Of a stretch of 64,000 bases of DNA, positions 19,359 to 28,926 are shown piece by piece (within the stretch, counting starts at the first letter, position 1; every line of letters begins with the position of its first letter). The notes under the pieces are model-generated. The model did no database searches, was not told the DNA's origin, and worked only from the letters and a program-made list of their open reading frames with translations. The stretch is from Brachyspira intermedia PWS/A (lineage in GTDB: Bacteria > Spirochaetota > Brachyspiria > Brachyspirales > Brachyspiraceae). A program made the position numbers and the translations under genes. Where the stretch lies: assembly GCF_000223215.1 (NCBI RefSeq), contig NC_017243.1, forward strand, positions 2,480,001-2,544,000. The letters run 5' to 3'.

Positions 19359-20390
19359 TTGAGAACTATAAGACTTGATATAGAAACCAGAGAAAAAGGC
19401 TTTTTATCTCCTGCTGCAGCTTTTTCAGCAGATAGTAAAGGCACAGTATACCCTAGAGAAAAAGACGATATAAGAACTATTTATATGCAGGATAGAGACA
19501 GAATAGTACATAGCGAATATTTCAGACGCCTTAAAGATAAAGCACAAGTTATAATGCTTTCAGTAGGCGATTTCAGGACAAGACTTACTCATACACTTGA
19601 AGTTATGCAAATAGCTAGAAGCATAGCAAGAGCTTTAAGACTAAATGAAGATTTAACAGAAGCTATTGCATTTGGGCATGATTTAGGACATTCTCCATTC
19701 GGACATGCCGGAGAGAGAGCTATATCAAAATATTTCAAAGGTTTTCATCATTCTTCACATTCTTTAAGAGTAGTAGAACATCTTGAAAAAGGTAAAGGAC
19801 TAAATTTAAGTTTTGAAGTACGCGATGGTATTATAAAGCATACCAAAGGAAAAAACGGAAAACTTATTGCTGACTCATCAGGTCCTTCAACTAATGAGGG
19901 CATGATAGTAAGGATATCAGACACTATAGCGTATGCGAATCATGATGTTGATGATGCTATAAGATACGGACTTCTTAAATATGAGGATTTACCTAAAGAT
20001 ATAGTTAAAGTTCTTGGAACAACTTATGGAGAGAGAGCAGACACTATGATTATGGGTGTTATAGAAGCTAGTATGGAAAAGATGGAAATTGATATTGATG
20101 AAAAAGTATTAAAAGCTATTAATGATTTAAGGGCTTTCATGTTTAAGACTGTTTATGAAAGCAAAGCGATACTCGAAGATGTTGAAAGAGTAAACAGAAT
20201 AATTTCAACAATATTTGAATATTTATTAAAGCATAAAGATATTATAGAAGAAGATACTTTATTCAAAAAAGCAGATATACCTTATAACAGCGATGAAGAA
20301 TTAGTAAAAGATTATGTTGCGCATCTTACAGATTCTGAAGCTATATCATTACATAAAAAAATTACCTATGGAAAATTTAATTATATATAA
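19359..20390 (+). CDS. dgt: Deoxyguanosinetriphosphate triphosphohydrolase-like HD protein
   Basis: 343 residues. The HD-domain metal site is visible in order: RLTHTLEVMQ, GHDLGHSPFGHAGE (His-Asp pair) and ISDTIAYANHDVDDA. The region HSEYFRRLKDKAQV is the dGTPase N-terminal signature. It hydrolyses dNTPs to the nucleoside and triphosphate and so adjusts dNTP pools. The start is TTG 19359: GAGGAAG (19347-19353) is well placed, and the upstream ATG at 19345 is in another frame and runs into a stop at once. Its 3' end overlaps the next gene by 23 bases. Confidence 0.92.
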   Translation: MRTIRLDIETREKGFLSPAAAFSADSKGTVYPREKDDIRTIYMQDRDRIVHSEYFRRLKDKAQVIMLSVGDFRTRLTHTLEVMQIARSIARALRLNEDLTEAIAFGHDLGHSPFGHAGERAISKYFKGFHHSSHSLRVVEHLEKGKGLNLSFEVRDGIIKHTKGKNGKLIADSSGPSTNEGMIVRISDTIAYANHDVDDAIRYGLLKYEDLPKDIVKVLGTTYGERADTMIMGVIEASMEKMEIDIDEKVLKAINDLRAFMFKTVYESKAILEDVERVNRIISTIFEYLLKHKDIIEEDTLFKKADIPYNSDEELVKDYVAHLTDSEAISLHKKITYGKFNYI

Positions 20391-22344
20391 GCCTAAAAAC
20401 AAAGAAGAATTAAAAAAATTAACTGATGATGAAAATATAAATCTATACAATATAGATACAAGTCTTATAAAAGATATGAGTTTTTTATTTAAAGAAAGCA
20501 AAAGAAAGAATTTTGAAGGCATAGAAAATTGGAATACTTCAAATGTTCATGATATGATTGGTATGTTTAAAGATGCTCATTACTTCAATAATGATTTGAA
20601 TAATTGGGATACTTCAAACCTTAAAAAAATTTCATATATGTTTTTTAATGCATCATCTTTCAATAAATATCCTGATAAATGGAATCTTGATAATATAAAA
20701 GAAGCTTATGATGTATTTAATAATGATATTGATATAAATAAACTTCCTATTAATCTTAGAATCAATTTATATTATGAAGATTTTGATAAAATAAAAGATA
20801 TTGATATAAAAGATATATACAAAACTATCATTACTTCTAAAAACAGAAAGATTATAGCCTTTAGAACAAAGTTAGAAAAAGAACATTATGATGAACTTAA
20901 AAATCTTATAGAACATAGAGAACAAATAGAAGCTAAAAATGAAGTAAAGTTTAATAGCATAGAAGAAGTTAAGGATTATGTTAACAATAATTATGAAGAA
21001 TATTTTGATAAAAATTTAAAATTTATTAAAGATGAATATGATATTCTCACAAAAGATAAAACTAAAAAGATTGATATAAAAATAATTAAATTCATTTACG
21101 GAAATTATTTGAAAGTTAAAGACAATGTGATGAGATTAAAAATCATAGATAATATCATAGATTTAATAGATATAGAAAGTTTCAGGAATGCTGCCTATAA
21201 AATATTTGAAAATGACAGAAGTAAAATCGCTTCAAGAATAATAGTAGGCATATATGGAAAAGGAAATATTATAAAAGATTATGCTAAAAGTATTCAGGGC
21301 AAAGAATTTTATCCGCGTTCATATTATATTTATATTTTAGCTTTAAATGACGGAAAATACGCTTTAAGTTTAATAGATGAAATGGCTAGAAAATCAAAGA
21401 TTGAAAGCGTGAGAAATGCTTCTAATTCTGCACTCGATGTTATAGCCGACAGAATGAAAATAAATAGAGATGAGTTAAGCGGTTTACTAATTCCTGATTT
21501 TTCATTGGATAAAAATGGCGAGAGAATAATAAATATAGAAGAGAAAAAATACAAAATATCCGTCAATTCAAATATGTCTATTGATATATACGATATAACA
21601 GAAAAAGAAAAAATATTAAAAACTATTCCAAAAACTTTTTCATCTGAATTAAAATCAGAAATAAACTTCATGAAAAAAGAAATAAAGAATATTGTAAAAA
21701 AAGAAAGAGAAAAAATATTAATGCTTCTTATGAACGGAAGAAAATTGAGTTATGATTTTTGGAAAAAGATTTATATTGATAATTCATTTTTGAGTCAGTA
21801 TTCTATAAATTTATTTTGGAACTTATATGATGAGAATGAAAATTTTATAAATATTTTCAGATATTTAGGAGATGGAAGTTTCATTGATATAAATGATGAT
21901 TATATAACATTGAATGAAAATAATTTAATAAGTTTAACCTCAACTACTGAAATAAATAAAGATTCAATAATAAAGTGCATCAATCAATTATCTGATTATG
22001 AGATAGCACAGCCTATTAAACAGATTCAAATAATAGATGATTTAAAAGACGAGTTCAATAAATATAATAGTATAACAGTGACAGTATCAAATATAAAAAA
22101 TTTCGCTTCTCAATTTGCATTTAAAGAGATTTCTGAATATTATGAAGAAGTTAATGGTTATGAATACTTAGATAATTACAGCGGCTTATCATTATATATA
22201 GAATCTCCTTTTAATAGAAATTCAAATTACAATGATGAAATTGATATAAAAATATCTATTCAAGGCAAAAATGAGAATAATAAACATTTATTTGAAAGAT
22301 TTATGTACGGAAGCATTTTAATTTTAGAAAATTTGATTAAATAA
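20368..22344 (+). CDS. DUF285 repeat plus DUF4132 (MolR-like) protein
   Basis: 658 residues from ATG 20368. Residues about 35-125 hold two to three BspA/Mycoplasma-type DUF285 repeats (NWNTSNVHDMIGMF, NWDTSNLKKISYMF, KWNLDNIKEAYDVF). The C-terminal half matches the DUF4132 family as I know it from E. coli MolR-type proteins: DELSGLLIPDFSLDKNGER, then FRYLGDGSFIDIND, then the motif DYEIAQPIKQI. The centre is helical. An in-frame ATG at 20314 lies deeper inside dgt and is less likely. Role unknown. Overlap with dgt and AT-rich codon use suggest co-expression. No signal peptide, so cytoplasmic. Confidence 0.7.
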   Translation: MENLIIYKPKNKEELKKLTDDENINLYNIDTSLIKDMSFLFKESKRKNFEGIENWNTSNVHDMIGMFKDAHYFNNDLNNWDTSNLKKISYMFFNASSFNKYPDKWNLDNIKEAYDVFNNDIDINKLPINLRINLYYEDFDKIKDIDIKDIYKTIITSKNRKIIAFRTKLEKEHYDELKNLIEHREQIEAKNEVKFNSIEEVKDYVNNNYEEYFDKNLKFIKDEYDILTKDKTKKIDIKIIKFIYGNYLKVKDNVMRLKIIDNIIDLIDIESFRNAAYKIFENDRSKIASRIIVGIYGKGNIIKDYAKSIQGKEFYPRSYYIYILALNDGKYALSLIDEMARKSKIESVRNASNSALDVIADRMKINRDELSGLLIPDFSLDKNGERIINIEEKKYKISVNSNMSIDIYDITEKEKILKTIPKTFSSELKSEINFMKKEIKNIVKKEREKILMLLMNGRKLSYDFWKKIYIDNSFLSQYSINLFWNLYDENENFINIFRYLGDGSFIDINDDYITLNENNLISLTSTTEINKDSIIKCINQLSDYEIAQPIKQIQIIDDLKDEFNKYNSITVTVSNIKNFASQFAFKEISEYYEEVNGYEYLDNYSGLSLYIESPFNRNSNYNDEIDIKISIQGKNENNKHLFERFMYGSILILENLIK

Positions 22345-22375
22345 TTAAAAGCAATAAATTATAAAGGAGTATAAA

Positions 22376-22914
22376 ATGTCTAACGAGATACCTAAATTTA
22401 AATATGTTGATGATAATATTGTTAAAAATTTTTTGTAAAGGAAGATAATAAAGTATTATGTAAATGCTGTGAAAAGGAAACAGATTTGGTTTATTATACT
22501 ATTCCGCATTGTGAAGACAATATAAAACCGTTATGCCCTGAATGCATAGTAAATGGAAAGGCAGCTGAAAAATTTAATTGTGATTTTATTGATGAGCCTT
22601 TTGATAGTGACAATATCATAGAAAATAGAGATGAAAAAATTGAGGAACTTACAAAAAGAACACCTGAATATTCAGCTTGGCAGCAGCCGTATTATCCAAA
22701 CCATTGCGATGATTTTTGTAAATTTATTTCTTATGTTGGCTATAAAGAATTAAAAGAAAGAAATTTATTAGATAAAATAATTATATCCTCTGATAATGAT
22801 GAAGATTCTGTAAGAGAATATATTGAAGATTTAGAAATAGAAGGAAATTTCCAAGGATATTTGTTTGAATGCTTGAAATGCGGACAATTAATTTTACATA
22901 CTGACTGCGATTGA
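22376..22914 (+). pseudogene. CbrC/UPF0167 family protein, frameshifted in a T run
   Basis: GGAG precedes ATG 22376, which opens MSNEIPKFKYVDDNIVKNF and then stops. A run of six T (22429-22434) should be seven; one added T gives NFFVKEDNKVLCKCCEKETDL and joins the long downstream frame. The joined protein of about 179 residues matches UPF0167/CbrC: CxxC pairs CKCC and CPEC, GKAAEKFNCDFID, the core RTPEYSAWQQPYY, and the end YLFECLKCGQLILHTDCD. E. coli CbrC is linked to colicin E2 tolerance; the molecular role is not known. It lies 31 bases after the DUF4132 gene. It may be intact in the real genome if the T run was undercalled. Confidence 0.8.
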
Positions 22915-22927
22915 TTTGATATTTTCT

Positions 22928-23377
22928 GTATATACCTAAACAACTATATTTTATCAAAAATTATTTTCTTATTTTTATTATTAGTGGGGACTAGCCCCCC
23001 ACTTATTTTGCGACCGAAGGAAGTACTGCGACTGAAAGGAGTACCTGACGAAGTCCACTGTAAGTGTAGGTATGGTATTGCCACAGGCGAAGCCCGCCTC
23101 ACGAAGTGTGCCTACGGCAGGCGAGAAGCTATATCCTCAACAGGCTCGGATACGCTTCGCGAAGGGCTATATTTGACGAAGTCCACCTTTAGGTGTGCTT
23201 AAATTAATAATCTATCTTACATGTAAGACGATTTTAATATGATTTAGTACTAATTTTATACCTTGCACTTTCGCCGCAGGCGTACTTCGTATGGTTCTTT
23301 GACGAAGTCCGCAGAGCGTATGCGGCGGGAAAAAGTTGAATAAAAAATTGACAAAGTTAAAAATTTTCAGTATATAC
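22928..23377. mobile_element. MITE-like repeat, copy D (longest, both ends present)
   Basis: The left end GTATATACCTAAACAACTAT starts 13 bases after the cbrC stop; the right end is TTGACAAAGTTAAAAATTTT followed by CAGTATATAC. At 450 bp it is the fullest copy. The interior includes GGGGACTAGCCCCCCA, GGAAGTACTGCGACTGAAAG, the block GTAGGTATGGTATTGCCACA shared exactly with copies B and C, and a GCCGCAGGCGTACTTCG block near the R end. Short frames inside (for example 22984-23202) encode only translated repeat and are not genes. Confidence 0.8.
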
Positions 23378-23416
23378 TTAATAAATAAGCGATCCGGAGC
23401 AGATAACAGCTTTAGC

Positions 23417-23441
23417 TTGCCTCTATTGTTAGTAGAGGCAA
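23417..23441. promoter_or_regulatory. Hairpin in the region upstream of purF
   Basis: TTGCCTCT and AGAGGCAA form an 8-bp perfect stem with a 9-base loop. It is preceded by AAGCGATCCGGAGCAGATAA, which resembles the start of the structured region after glyQ (33417). It lies between repeat copy D and purF, about 100 bases before the start codon, and could be a leader structure. No purine riboswitch core is recognisable. Confidence 0.35.
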
Positions 23442-23543
23442 ACATAATAATAAAAAAATATTCAATAAATCTATTGTATAAAAATGCAATTAATTATAAT
23501 ATTGACAGGTTAAAAATAAAAATAAAGTTGGTTATAATAATAT

Positions 23544-24959
23544 ATGATGAATAATATTTATATGAATGACAAGCCTAGAGAAGAATGCGGAGTTTTTGGT
23601 ATTTATTCTAAAGAAATAAAGAAAGATATATTAAAAACTTTAAATTATGCACTTTATTCCTTACAGCATAGAGGACAGGAAAGTGCAGGTATTACAGTAT
23701 CAAATTACAAACATTTATTTACTTATAAATCTATGGGGCTTGTATCAGATTTATTTTCTAGTAATATACCTAAAGATACAGAAGGTAATATTGCTATAGG
23801 ACATGTAAGATATTCCACTACAGGTGCTAGTAAAATAGAAAATGCTCAGCCGCTTGAAAACCTTTTCAGATTGGGACAAATTGCTATAGCTCATAACGGT
23901 AACTTGACTAATGCTGAAGAATTAAGATATGAACTTGAAGAAGGAGGAGCAACATTCAATGCTACTTCTGATACAGAGGTTATTATTAAACTTATAGCTA
24001 GAAAAACTGTTAATAACTTCATAGAAGGCATTAAAGAATGTGTTAATATTATAAAAGGAGCTTTTGCTTTAGTTATAGTTGTTGATGGCAAACTTATAGG
24101 TGTAAGAGATCCTTATGGAATAAGACCATTATGTTTGGGTACAAATGCCAATGGTGATTATTTCTTAGCTTCCGAGTCCTGTGCTTTAGATGCTGTAGGC
24201 TCTAAATTCATAAGAGATATAGAAGCAGGAGAAATGGTTATAATAGATGAGGAAGGTGTTAAATCTTTCAAATACGCTAAAGACCAAGTTAAACATTATC
24301 CTTGTGCTTTTGAACATATATATTTTGCACGCCCTGAAAGTAATATAGACGGCATTAATGTTTATAATGTAAGATTCCAAACAGGCGTATTGCTTGCCAA
24401 AAAAAATACAATAGACGCAGATATAGTTATAGGTGTTCAAGACTCTGGTACAATAGCGGCATTAGGATTTGCTAAAGAAAGCGGTATTCCATATAGCATA
24501 GGTTTAGTAAAAAACAGATATATAGGAAGAACTTTCATCATGCCTGAACAATCATCAAGAGAAGAAACTGTAAAACTTAAATTTAACCCTTTAAGACATT
24601 TAATAGACGGTAAAAGAGTTATATTAATAGATGATTCATTGGTTAGAGGAACTACAAGCAGAATATTGATAGATATTGTTAGAAAAGCAGGTGCTAAAGA
24701 GGTGCATTTCAGATCAGCATCTCCTGTTATAAAAAGTCCTTGCTACTATGGAGTTGATATATCTTCCAAAAAAGAACTTATAGGAGCTAAACTCTCTGTA
24801 GAAGAGATCCGAAAGGAAATCAATGCTGATACTTTAGAATATCTCACTATAGAAGATATGCTTGAAGCTTTACAAAATCAGAATTACTGTATAGGCTGTT
24901 TTACAGGAGAATATCCTACTGAAATACCAAACAGACCTGCAGCTGAAAAGACTTGCTGA
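23544..24959 (+). CDS. purF: Amidophosphoribosyltransferase
   Basis: 471 residues. A short N-terminal propeptide (MMNNIYMNDKPREE) precedes the conserved ECGVFGIYSK; the Cys of this motif becomes the N-terminal nucleophile after processing. Glutaminase motifs are LQHRGQESAGI, GHVRYSTTG and AHNGNL. The PRPP loop is VILIDDSLVRGTTS. Late Cys residues (CYYGVD, NQNYCIGCFTGEYP) resemble the Fe-S ligand pattern of the Bacillus-type enzyme. It makes phosphoribosylamine, the first step of purine synthesis. ATGs at 23544, 23547 and 23562 are all possible; no strong ribosome-binding site decides. purC and purE follow nearby on the other strand. Confidence 0.96.
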   Translation: MMNNIYMNDKPREECGVFGIYSKEIKKDILKTLNYALYSLQHRGQESAGITVSNYKHLFTYKSMGLVSDLFSSNIPKDTEGNIAIGHVRYSTTGASKIENAQPLENLFRLGQIAIAHNGNLTNAEELRYELEEGGATFNATSDTEVIIKLIARKTVNNFIEGIKECVNIIKGAFALVIVVDGKLIGVRDPYGIRPLCLGTNANGDYFLASESCALDAVGSKFIRDIEAGEMVIIDEEGVKSFKYAKDQVKHYPCAFEHIYFARPESNIDGINVYNVRFQTGVLLAKKNTIDADIVIGVQDSGTIAALGFAKESGIPYSIGLVKNRYIGRTFIMPEQSSREETVKLKFNPLRHLIDGKRVILIDDSLVRGTTSRILIDIVRKAGAKEVHFRSASPVIKSPCYYGVDISSKKELIGAKLSVEEIRKEINADTLEYLTIEDMLEALQNQNYCIGCFTGEYPTEIPNRPAAEKTC

Positions 24960-25055
24960 CATAATAAAAATATTTATGTACTAATTGACTTTTTTATCAA
25001 TAAATTTATCATATAATTATGAAAACATATAATAAAGTTGAGGTTAGAAATTATT

Positions 25056-25547
25056 ATGAAAGAAGTTTCTTATAAAATTTGTATGAATGAAGAAGAGTTA
25101 GTAAATGCTCTTATGTCAGATGATGATGTTATTTACATAGAGCATAAACTTGGTAATAAAGTTTCTAACATAAAAAATACAGGTAAAATTGCTTGGGGCG
25201 TTCTTATAGGAGGAGTATTAGTTGCTGCTACTGCTATAGTATCATCAAAAAAATTCGGAAAAGATAAGGCATTAATAGCTTCTTCAATAGCAACAGTTCC
25301 ATCTGCAGGTATAGCTATTATATATATAGGACTTCCATCTACTATATCATTAATACAAATAATTATTCAGGCATATAAAAAAAATGATGGTATTAATGGT
25401 GCTAAGGATATAGTATTTAAATTAAGAAATAACTATTATATAGCTGAAAAAGACAGAGAAAAACTTACACTTAAAAAAACTGCTGATGAAAAAGTTAAAG
25501 AAGTAAAAATAACAGAAATAAAAGAAGCAGAAAAAAAAGAAAATTAA
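25056..25547 (+). CDS. Small membrane protein of unknown function
   Basis: 163 residues from ATG 25056, chosen because GAGG at 25040-25043 precedes it; a TTG 18 bases earlier is in frame but lacks a site. There are two hydrophobic segments: TGKIAWGVLIGGVLVAATAI and, after a short charged hinge, an Ala/Ser/Ile-rich stretch to IYIGLPSTISLIQIIIQAY. The C-terminal quarter is Lys/Glu-rich (coiled-coil-like). No family is recognised. A strong terminator follows immediately. Confidence 0.6.
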   Translation: MKEVSYKICMNEEELVNALMSDDDVIYIEHKLGNKVSNIKNTGKIAWGVLIGGVLVAATAIVSSKKFGKDKALIASSIATVPSAGIAIIYIGLPSTISLIQIIIQAYKKNDGINGAKDIVFKLRNNYYIAEKDREKLTLKKTADEKVKEVKITEIKEAEKKEN

Positions 25548-25561
25548 TCAAATAATAATTA

Positions 25562-25604
25562 AAAAGACTTTGCTAGATATTAAAATCAAGCAAAGTCTTT
25601 TTTA
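25562..25604. terminator. Bidirectional terminator before purC
   Basis: AAAGACTTTGCT pairs with AGCAAAGTCTTT, flanked by A's on the left and T's on the right. It lies between the convergent membrane-protein gene and purC. Confidence 0.9.
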
Positions 25605-25621
25605 TATGTACTATAAATTAA

Positions 25622-26338
25622 TTATAGATTATTAAGTCTATTTAACACTTCTATATAAGCCTCTTCAATAGAACCTAAATCTCTTCTGAATCTGTCTTTA
25701 TCTAATTTTTTACCAGTTTCTTTATCCCAGAATCTGCAAGTATCAGGAGTAATCTCATCAGCTAAAAGTATTTCGCCTTTTGCATTTTTACCAAACTCTA
25801 CTTTGAAGTCAACTAAAGTAATTCCTATTTTATCCAAAGCATCTTTTAATAGATTATTCACTTTTGCAGTTACTTCATAAATATATTTTAATTCATCATA
25901 AGTAGCTAATTTCAAAGCAACAGCATGATGATCATTGATTAAAGGATCGCCGTATTCATCATTTTTATAACAAATTTCAAATATAGTATTAGGAGGAACT
26001 GTACCCTCTTCTATTCCAAGTCTTTTAGCCATAGAACCTGCTATTAAATTTCTAACAATCACTTCTAATGGGAAGATTTTAACTTTCTGACAAAGCTGTT
26101 CTCTTTCATTTAACTTTTCTATGAAGTGAGTTTTTACTCCGTTTTTTTCAAGCATTTTGAAGAGTAAAGTTGTTATTTCATTATTCATAACGCCTTTATC
26201 TTTTATAGAGCCTTTTTTCTCACCATTAAAAGCAGTAGCATCATCTTTATAATACACAATTATTTCATCAGGATTATCTGTAGCATAAATCTTTTTAGCT
26301 TTTCCCTCGTACATCATTTCTTTTTTTTCTTTAGACAT
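25622..26338 (-). CDS. purC: Phosphoribosylaminoimidazole-succinocarboxamide synthase
   Basis: 238 residues, standard length. It starts [14 protein letters not shown] after a short lead, followed by [25 protein letters not shown] and the C-terminal [14 protein letters not shown], all PurC signatures for ATP and CAIR binding. It joins aspartate to CAIR to make SAICAR. It lies 69 bases after purE on the same strand, so the two are probably transcribed together. Confidence 0.97.
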   Translation of the reverse strand: MSKEKKEMMYEGKAKKIYATDNPDEIIVYYKDDATAFNGEKKGSIKDKGVMNNEITTLLFKMLEKNGVKTHFIEKLNEREQLCQKVKIFPLEVIVRNLIAGSMAKRLGIEEGTVPPNTIFEICYKNDEYGDPLINDHHAVALKLATYDELKYIYEVTAKVNNLLKDALDKIGITLVDFKVEFGKNAKGEILLADEITPDTCRFWDKETGKKLDKDRFRRDLGSIEEAYIEVLNRLNNL

Positions 26339-26407
26339 ATATTAACTCCTATTATAGTTAAACTTTTTAAATATATTCTCTATATTATATAATATTTTTT
26401 AAAATAA

Positions 26408-26896
26408 TTAAATATCAAACTCTATAGGCTTTTCATTATCAGCAATAAAATCTTCTTTCATTTTTTTTCTGTATTCTATCAATTTATTTTTAATATCATT
26501 ATATTTTAAAGCAAGCATTTCCACAGCAAGCATACCGGCATTATAAGAATTATTTATGCCAACAGTAGCAACAGTTATAGGCTTAGGCATTTGAACTATA
26601 GAAAGTAAAGCGTCCATTCCGTCAAGATTGCTTGCACTAATAGGAACACCTATTACAGGAAGTATAGTTTTTGAAGCTATTACACCCGGTAAATGTGCTG
26701 CAAGTCCTGCACCTGCTATTATCACTTCATAATTATTTTCTTCTATATTTTTAATAGTTTTTTCAAGATGTTCAGGCACTCTATGAGCTGAAAGAACAAA
26801 TGCTTTATACTCAATTCCAAATTCTTTTAAACAAGAAGCAGCACCTTTCATTTTATCAGTATCAGATCTGCTTCCAAATATTATAGCAACTTTCAT
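26408..26896 (-). CDS. purE: N5-carboxyaminoimidazole ribonucleotide mutase
   Basis: 162 residues. The class I PurE pattern is clear: IIFGSRSDTDKMKGA, the catalytic His region VLSAHRVPEHL, AGAGLAAHLPGVIA, GVPISASNLDGMDALLSIVQMP and AVEMLALKY. It converts N5-CAIR to CAIR. No purK is adjacent, so its partner must lie elsewhere. The start has a TAGGAG site (minus strand). Confidence 0.96.
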   Translation of the reverse strand: MKVAIIFGSRSDTDKMKGAASCLKEFGIEYKAFVLSAHRVPEHLEKTIKNIEENNYEVIIAGAGLAAHLPGVIASKTILPVIGVPISASNLDGMDALLSIVQMPKPITVATVGINNSYNAGMLAVEMLALKYNDIKNKLIEYRKKMKEDFIADNEKPIEFDI

Positions 26897-27031
26897 GTTT
26901 TCTCCTAATAAAAAATATATTATATATTCAATTAATTCTAATATAATAAATAAATTAATACAATAATCACATTATCTATTTTATAAAAAAAATTCCGATA
27001 TTCTAGATAAATTATAATATAGGTTTTAGTC

Positions 27032-28065
27032 ATGCTTAAAAATATATCAATAAAAAACTTTAGAGGATTTGATAAACTAGAAATAAATGATATAAAAAAA
27101 TTAATCTATTAGTTGGTCAAAATAATTGTGGAAAAACAAGCATACTTGAAGCCATAGCTATAATATCTGGCATGCCTGACTGTTCAATAGCTTATCATAT
27201 CAATGCTATAAGAAGAATAGATGAAAATTCAGAATTAAAAAATTTATTTTATAATTTTGATTATAGAAATAATGATATAGAATTTAACTATAACTTTGAT
27301 AATATAAATCATAATTTGATGATAACTCCTATATTAAAAAAAGATATTTCATTTGACAATAAAACAGATGATATAAATGAATTAGAATATAAACTTAATA
27401 TAGAATTTGAAGATAAGAAAAAAGAAGAATATAAATATATTTTTAGAAATACTAGTATTAGAAAAACAATAAGAAGAATTGGAGAAAAAGAATATCTTAA
27501 TAATATAAAAGAATTATACTTGCATAATGTAGTAGAATGCATAGATTTATTGGATTCACTTGCTAATATAGTAAAAAATAAAGATGAAGAATTATTAATA
27601 AATTTAATATCATTTTTCAACAAAAATATAAAATCTATAAAAATAATAAAAAATGATATATATTTAGATATAGAAGGTATTAATGAACTAGTATTATTAA
27701 ACCTTATGGGAGACGGATTAAAAAAATACCTTTCAATTATTATTCCTATGGTAGTAAATCAATATAATATGATATTAGTTGATGAAATAGAAAATGGTTT
27801 GCATCATAAAAGTATTAAGCATTTATTAAGAAGCATATTAAATTTAAGTAAGAATAATAGCAATATACAAATATTTTTTACAACTCATAGCTATGAGGTA
27901 TTAAAATTTTTATCAGAAATAGCAGATAAAGAATTTAATGATATGAAAGATATGATAAATATTATTAATATAGTTAATACAGAAAATAAAGGTTTTCAGT
28001 CATACAATTATGATATTGACGGAGTTAAAGAATTATTAGAAAACGATTCGGATATAAGGTATTAA
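27032..28065 (+). pseudogene. OLD-like AAA ATPase (first gene of ATPase/TOPRIM pair), frameshifted
   Basis: Translation from ATG 27032 gives MLKNISIKNFRGFDKLEIND, the typical N-terminus of OLD/RecF-like ATPases, and then stops. A run of seven A (27094-27100) should be eight; with one more, the frame continues through NLLVGQNNCGKTSILEA (Walker A) into the long frame ending at 28065. The joined protein has about 344 residues. The ABC-type signature region is NLMGDGLKKYLSIII, Walker B is ILVDEIENGLHHKS, and the switch His is in FFTTHSYEVL. The next gene, three bases on, encodes a TOPRIM protein. Known relatives pair such ATPases with a nuclease domain in phage-defence proteins (OLD, Gabija, PARIS). 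Function here is inferred. Confidence 0.8.
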
Positions 28066-28068
28066 TTT

Positions 28069-28918
28069 ATGGATAATAATAAAAAGTACATAATACTTGT
28101 TGAAGGTAAAGCTGATAAAAAATTCATAAAAGACTATATTAAATATCAATACCAAATAGATACTGATATCAATGATAATATTATTATAGAAGAAAACGGC
28201 GGAAAAAGTTTTAACAAAAACAATATAAATAATATTCAAAAATATATTGATGATGATTACGAATTAGCAGTGATATTTGATGCTGATAACAATTTTGAAG
28301 AAGCAAAAAATAATATAAAAACAAATTTAAATATAGATGATAATAATATATTTTTATTTCCAAATAATAATTCTTTAGGTACTTTAGAAGATATATTAAG
28401 TAATATTGCTGTCATAAAAGATATAATTAATTGTTTTGACAAATACACAAATTGCATAGATTCAATACCTGAAACTATAACTCCAGCTAAAAAATCAAAA
28501 ATATATGCATATTTAGAATCAATAAAATCATATGATAAAAAAACAATAACAGAAGATAAAAGAGATTATACTGAAAATTTTTAAGTTTATCAATTTTTTT
28601 ATTCAACTTTTTCCCGCAGCAAAAAGTTGCAAAAAGTGCAAGTATAAAATTAGTACTAAATAATACTAATTTTGTTTTACATATAAGATAAAACATTAAA
28701 TTTAATCTAAAGTATAGCCTTTTTGCTTCTCGCCGAAGGCGGGCTTCGCCTGTGGCAACAAAAGAAGTGGGGTGCGGGGCAAAGCCATGCAAATATTTAA
28801 AATTTAAAAAAATTATTTTTGACAAAATATATTTGTTTTGGTATATACCAATAATAATATATGGAATTTAAATGATGAATATTTAAATCCATTAAAACAG
28901 TTTTTTGACAGTATTTAA
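28069..28918 (+). pseudogene. TOPRIM (DUF3226-like) protein split by repeat copy E
   Basis: The readable part is 166 genuine residues, then YTENF encoded by the inserted element. TOPRIM features are the Glu in YIILVEGKADKKFI, the DxD motif AVIFDADNN, and the DUF3226-like FPNNNSLGTLEDIL. After the element (28567-28848), the frame NNNIWNLNDEYLNPLKQFFD followed by SI and a stop (28916-28918) supplies the missing C-terminus. The original product would have been about 190 residues. TOPRIM proteins of this type are metal-dependent nuclease-like partners of the upstream ATPase. Both members of the pair are therefore damaged in this sequence. Confidence 0.8.
28567..28848. mobile_element. MITE-like repeat, copy E, inserted in the TOPRIM gene
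   Basis: The R-type end TATACTGAAAATTTTTAAGT begins inside the TOPRIM reading frame, and the L-type end ATATTTGTTTTGGTATATAC closes the element. The interior has TTTTTCCCGC, a GTTGCAAAAAGTGCAA block, GCCGAAGGCGGGCTTCGCC and GGTGCGGGGCAAAGCC, all shared with other copies. At 282 bp it is a shorter derivative. Coding sequence on both sides makes the insertion boundaries unusually clear, but divergence at the very ends leaves the target duplication unresolved (TA or a few bases). Confidence 0.85.
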
Positions 28919-28926
28919 TAATACTT

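Noticed and set aside
22984-23445. Open frames inside repeat copy D on both strands
   Set aside because: They are translations of the GC-rich repeat blocks, differ between copies by frame, and lack ribosome-binding sites. Similar frames in copy C (18863-19275), copy E (28487-28825 minus) and copy F (38481-38696) were dropped for the same reason.
23502-23538. Promoter TTGACA..TATAAT before purF
   Set aside because: The boxes are individually perfect but 25 bases apart, too far for a normal sigma-70 promoter.
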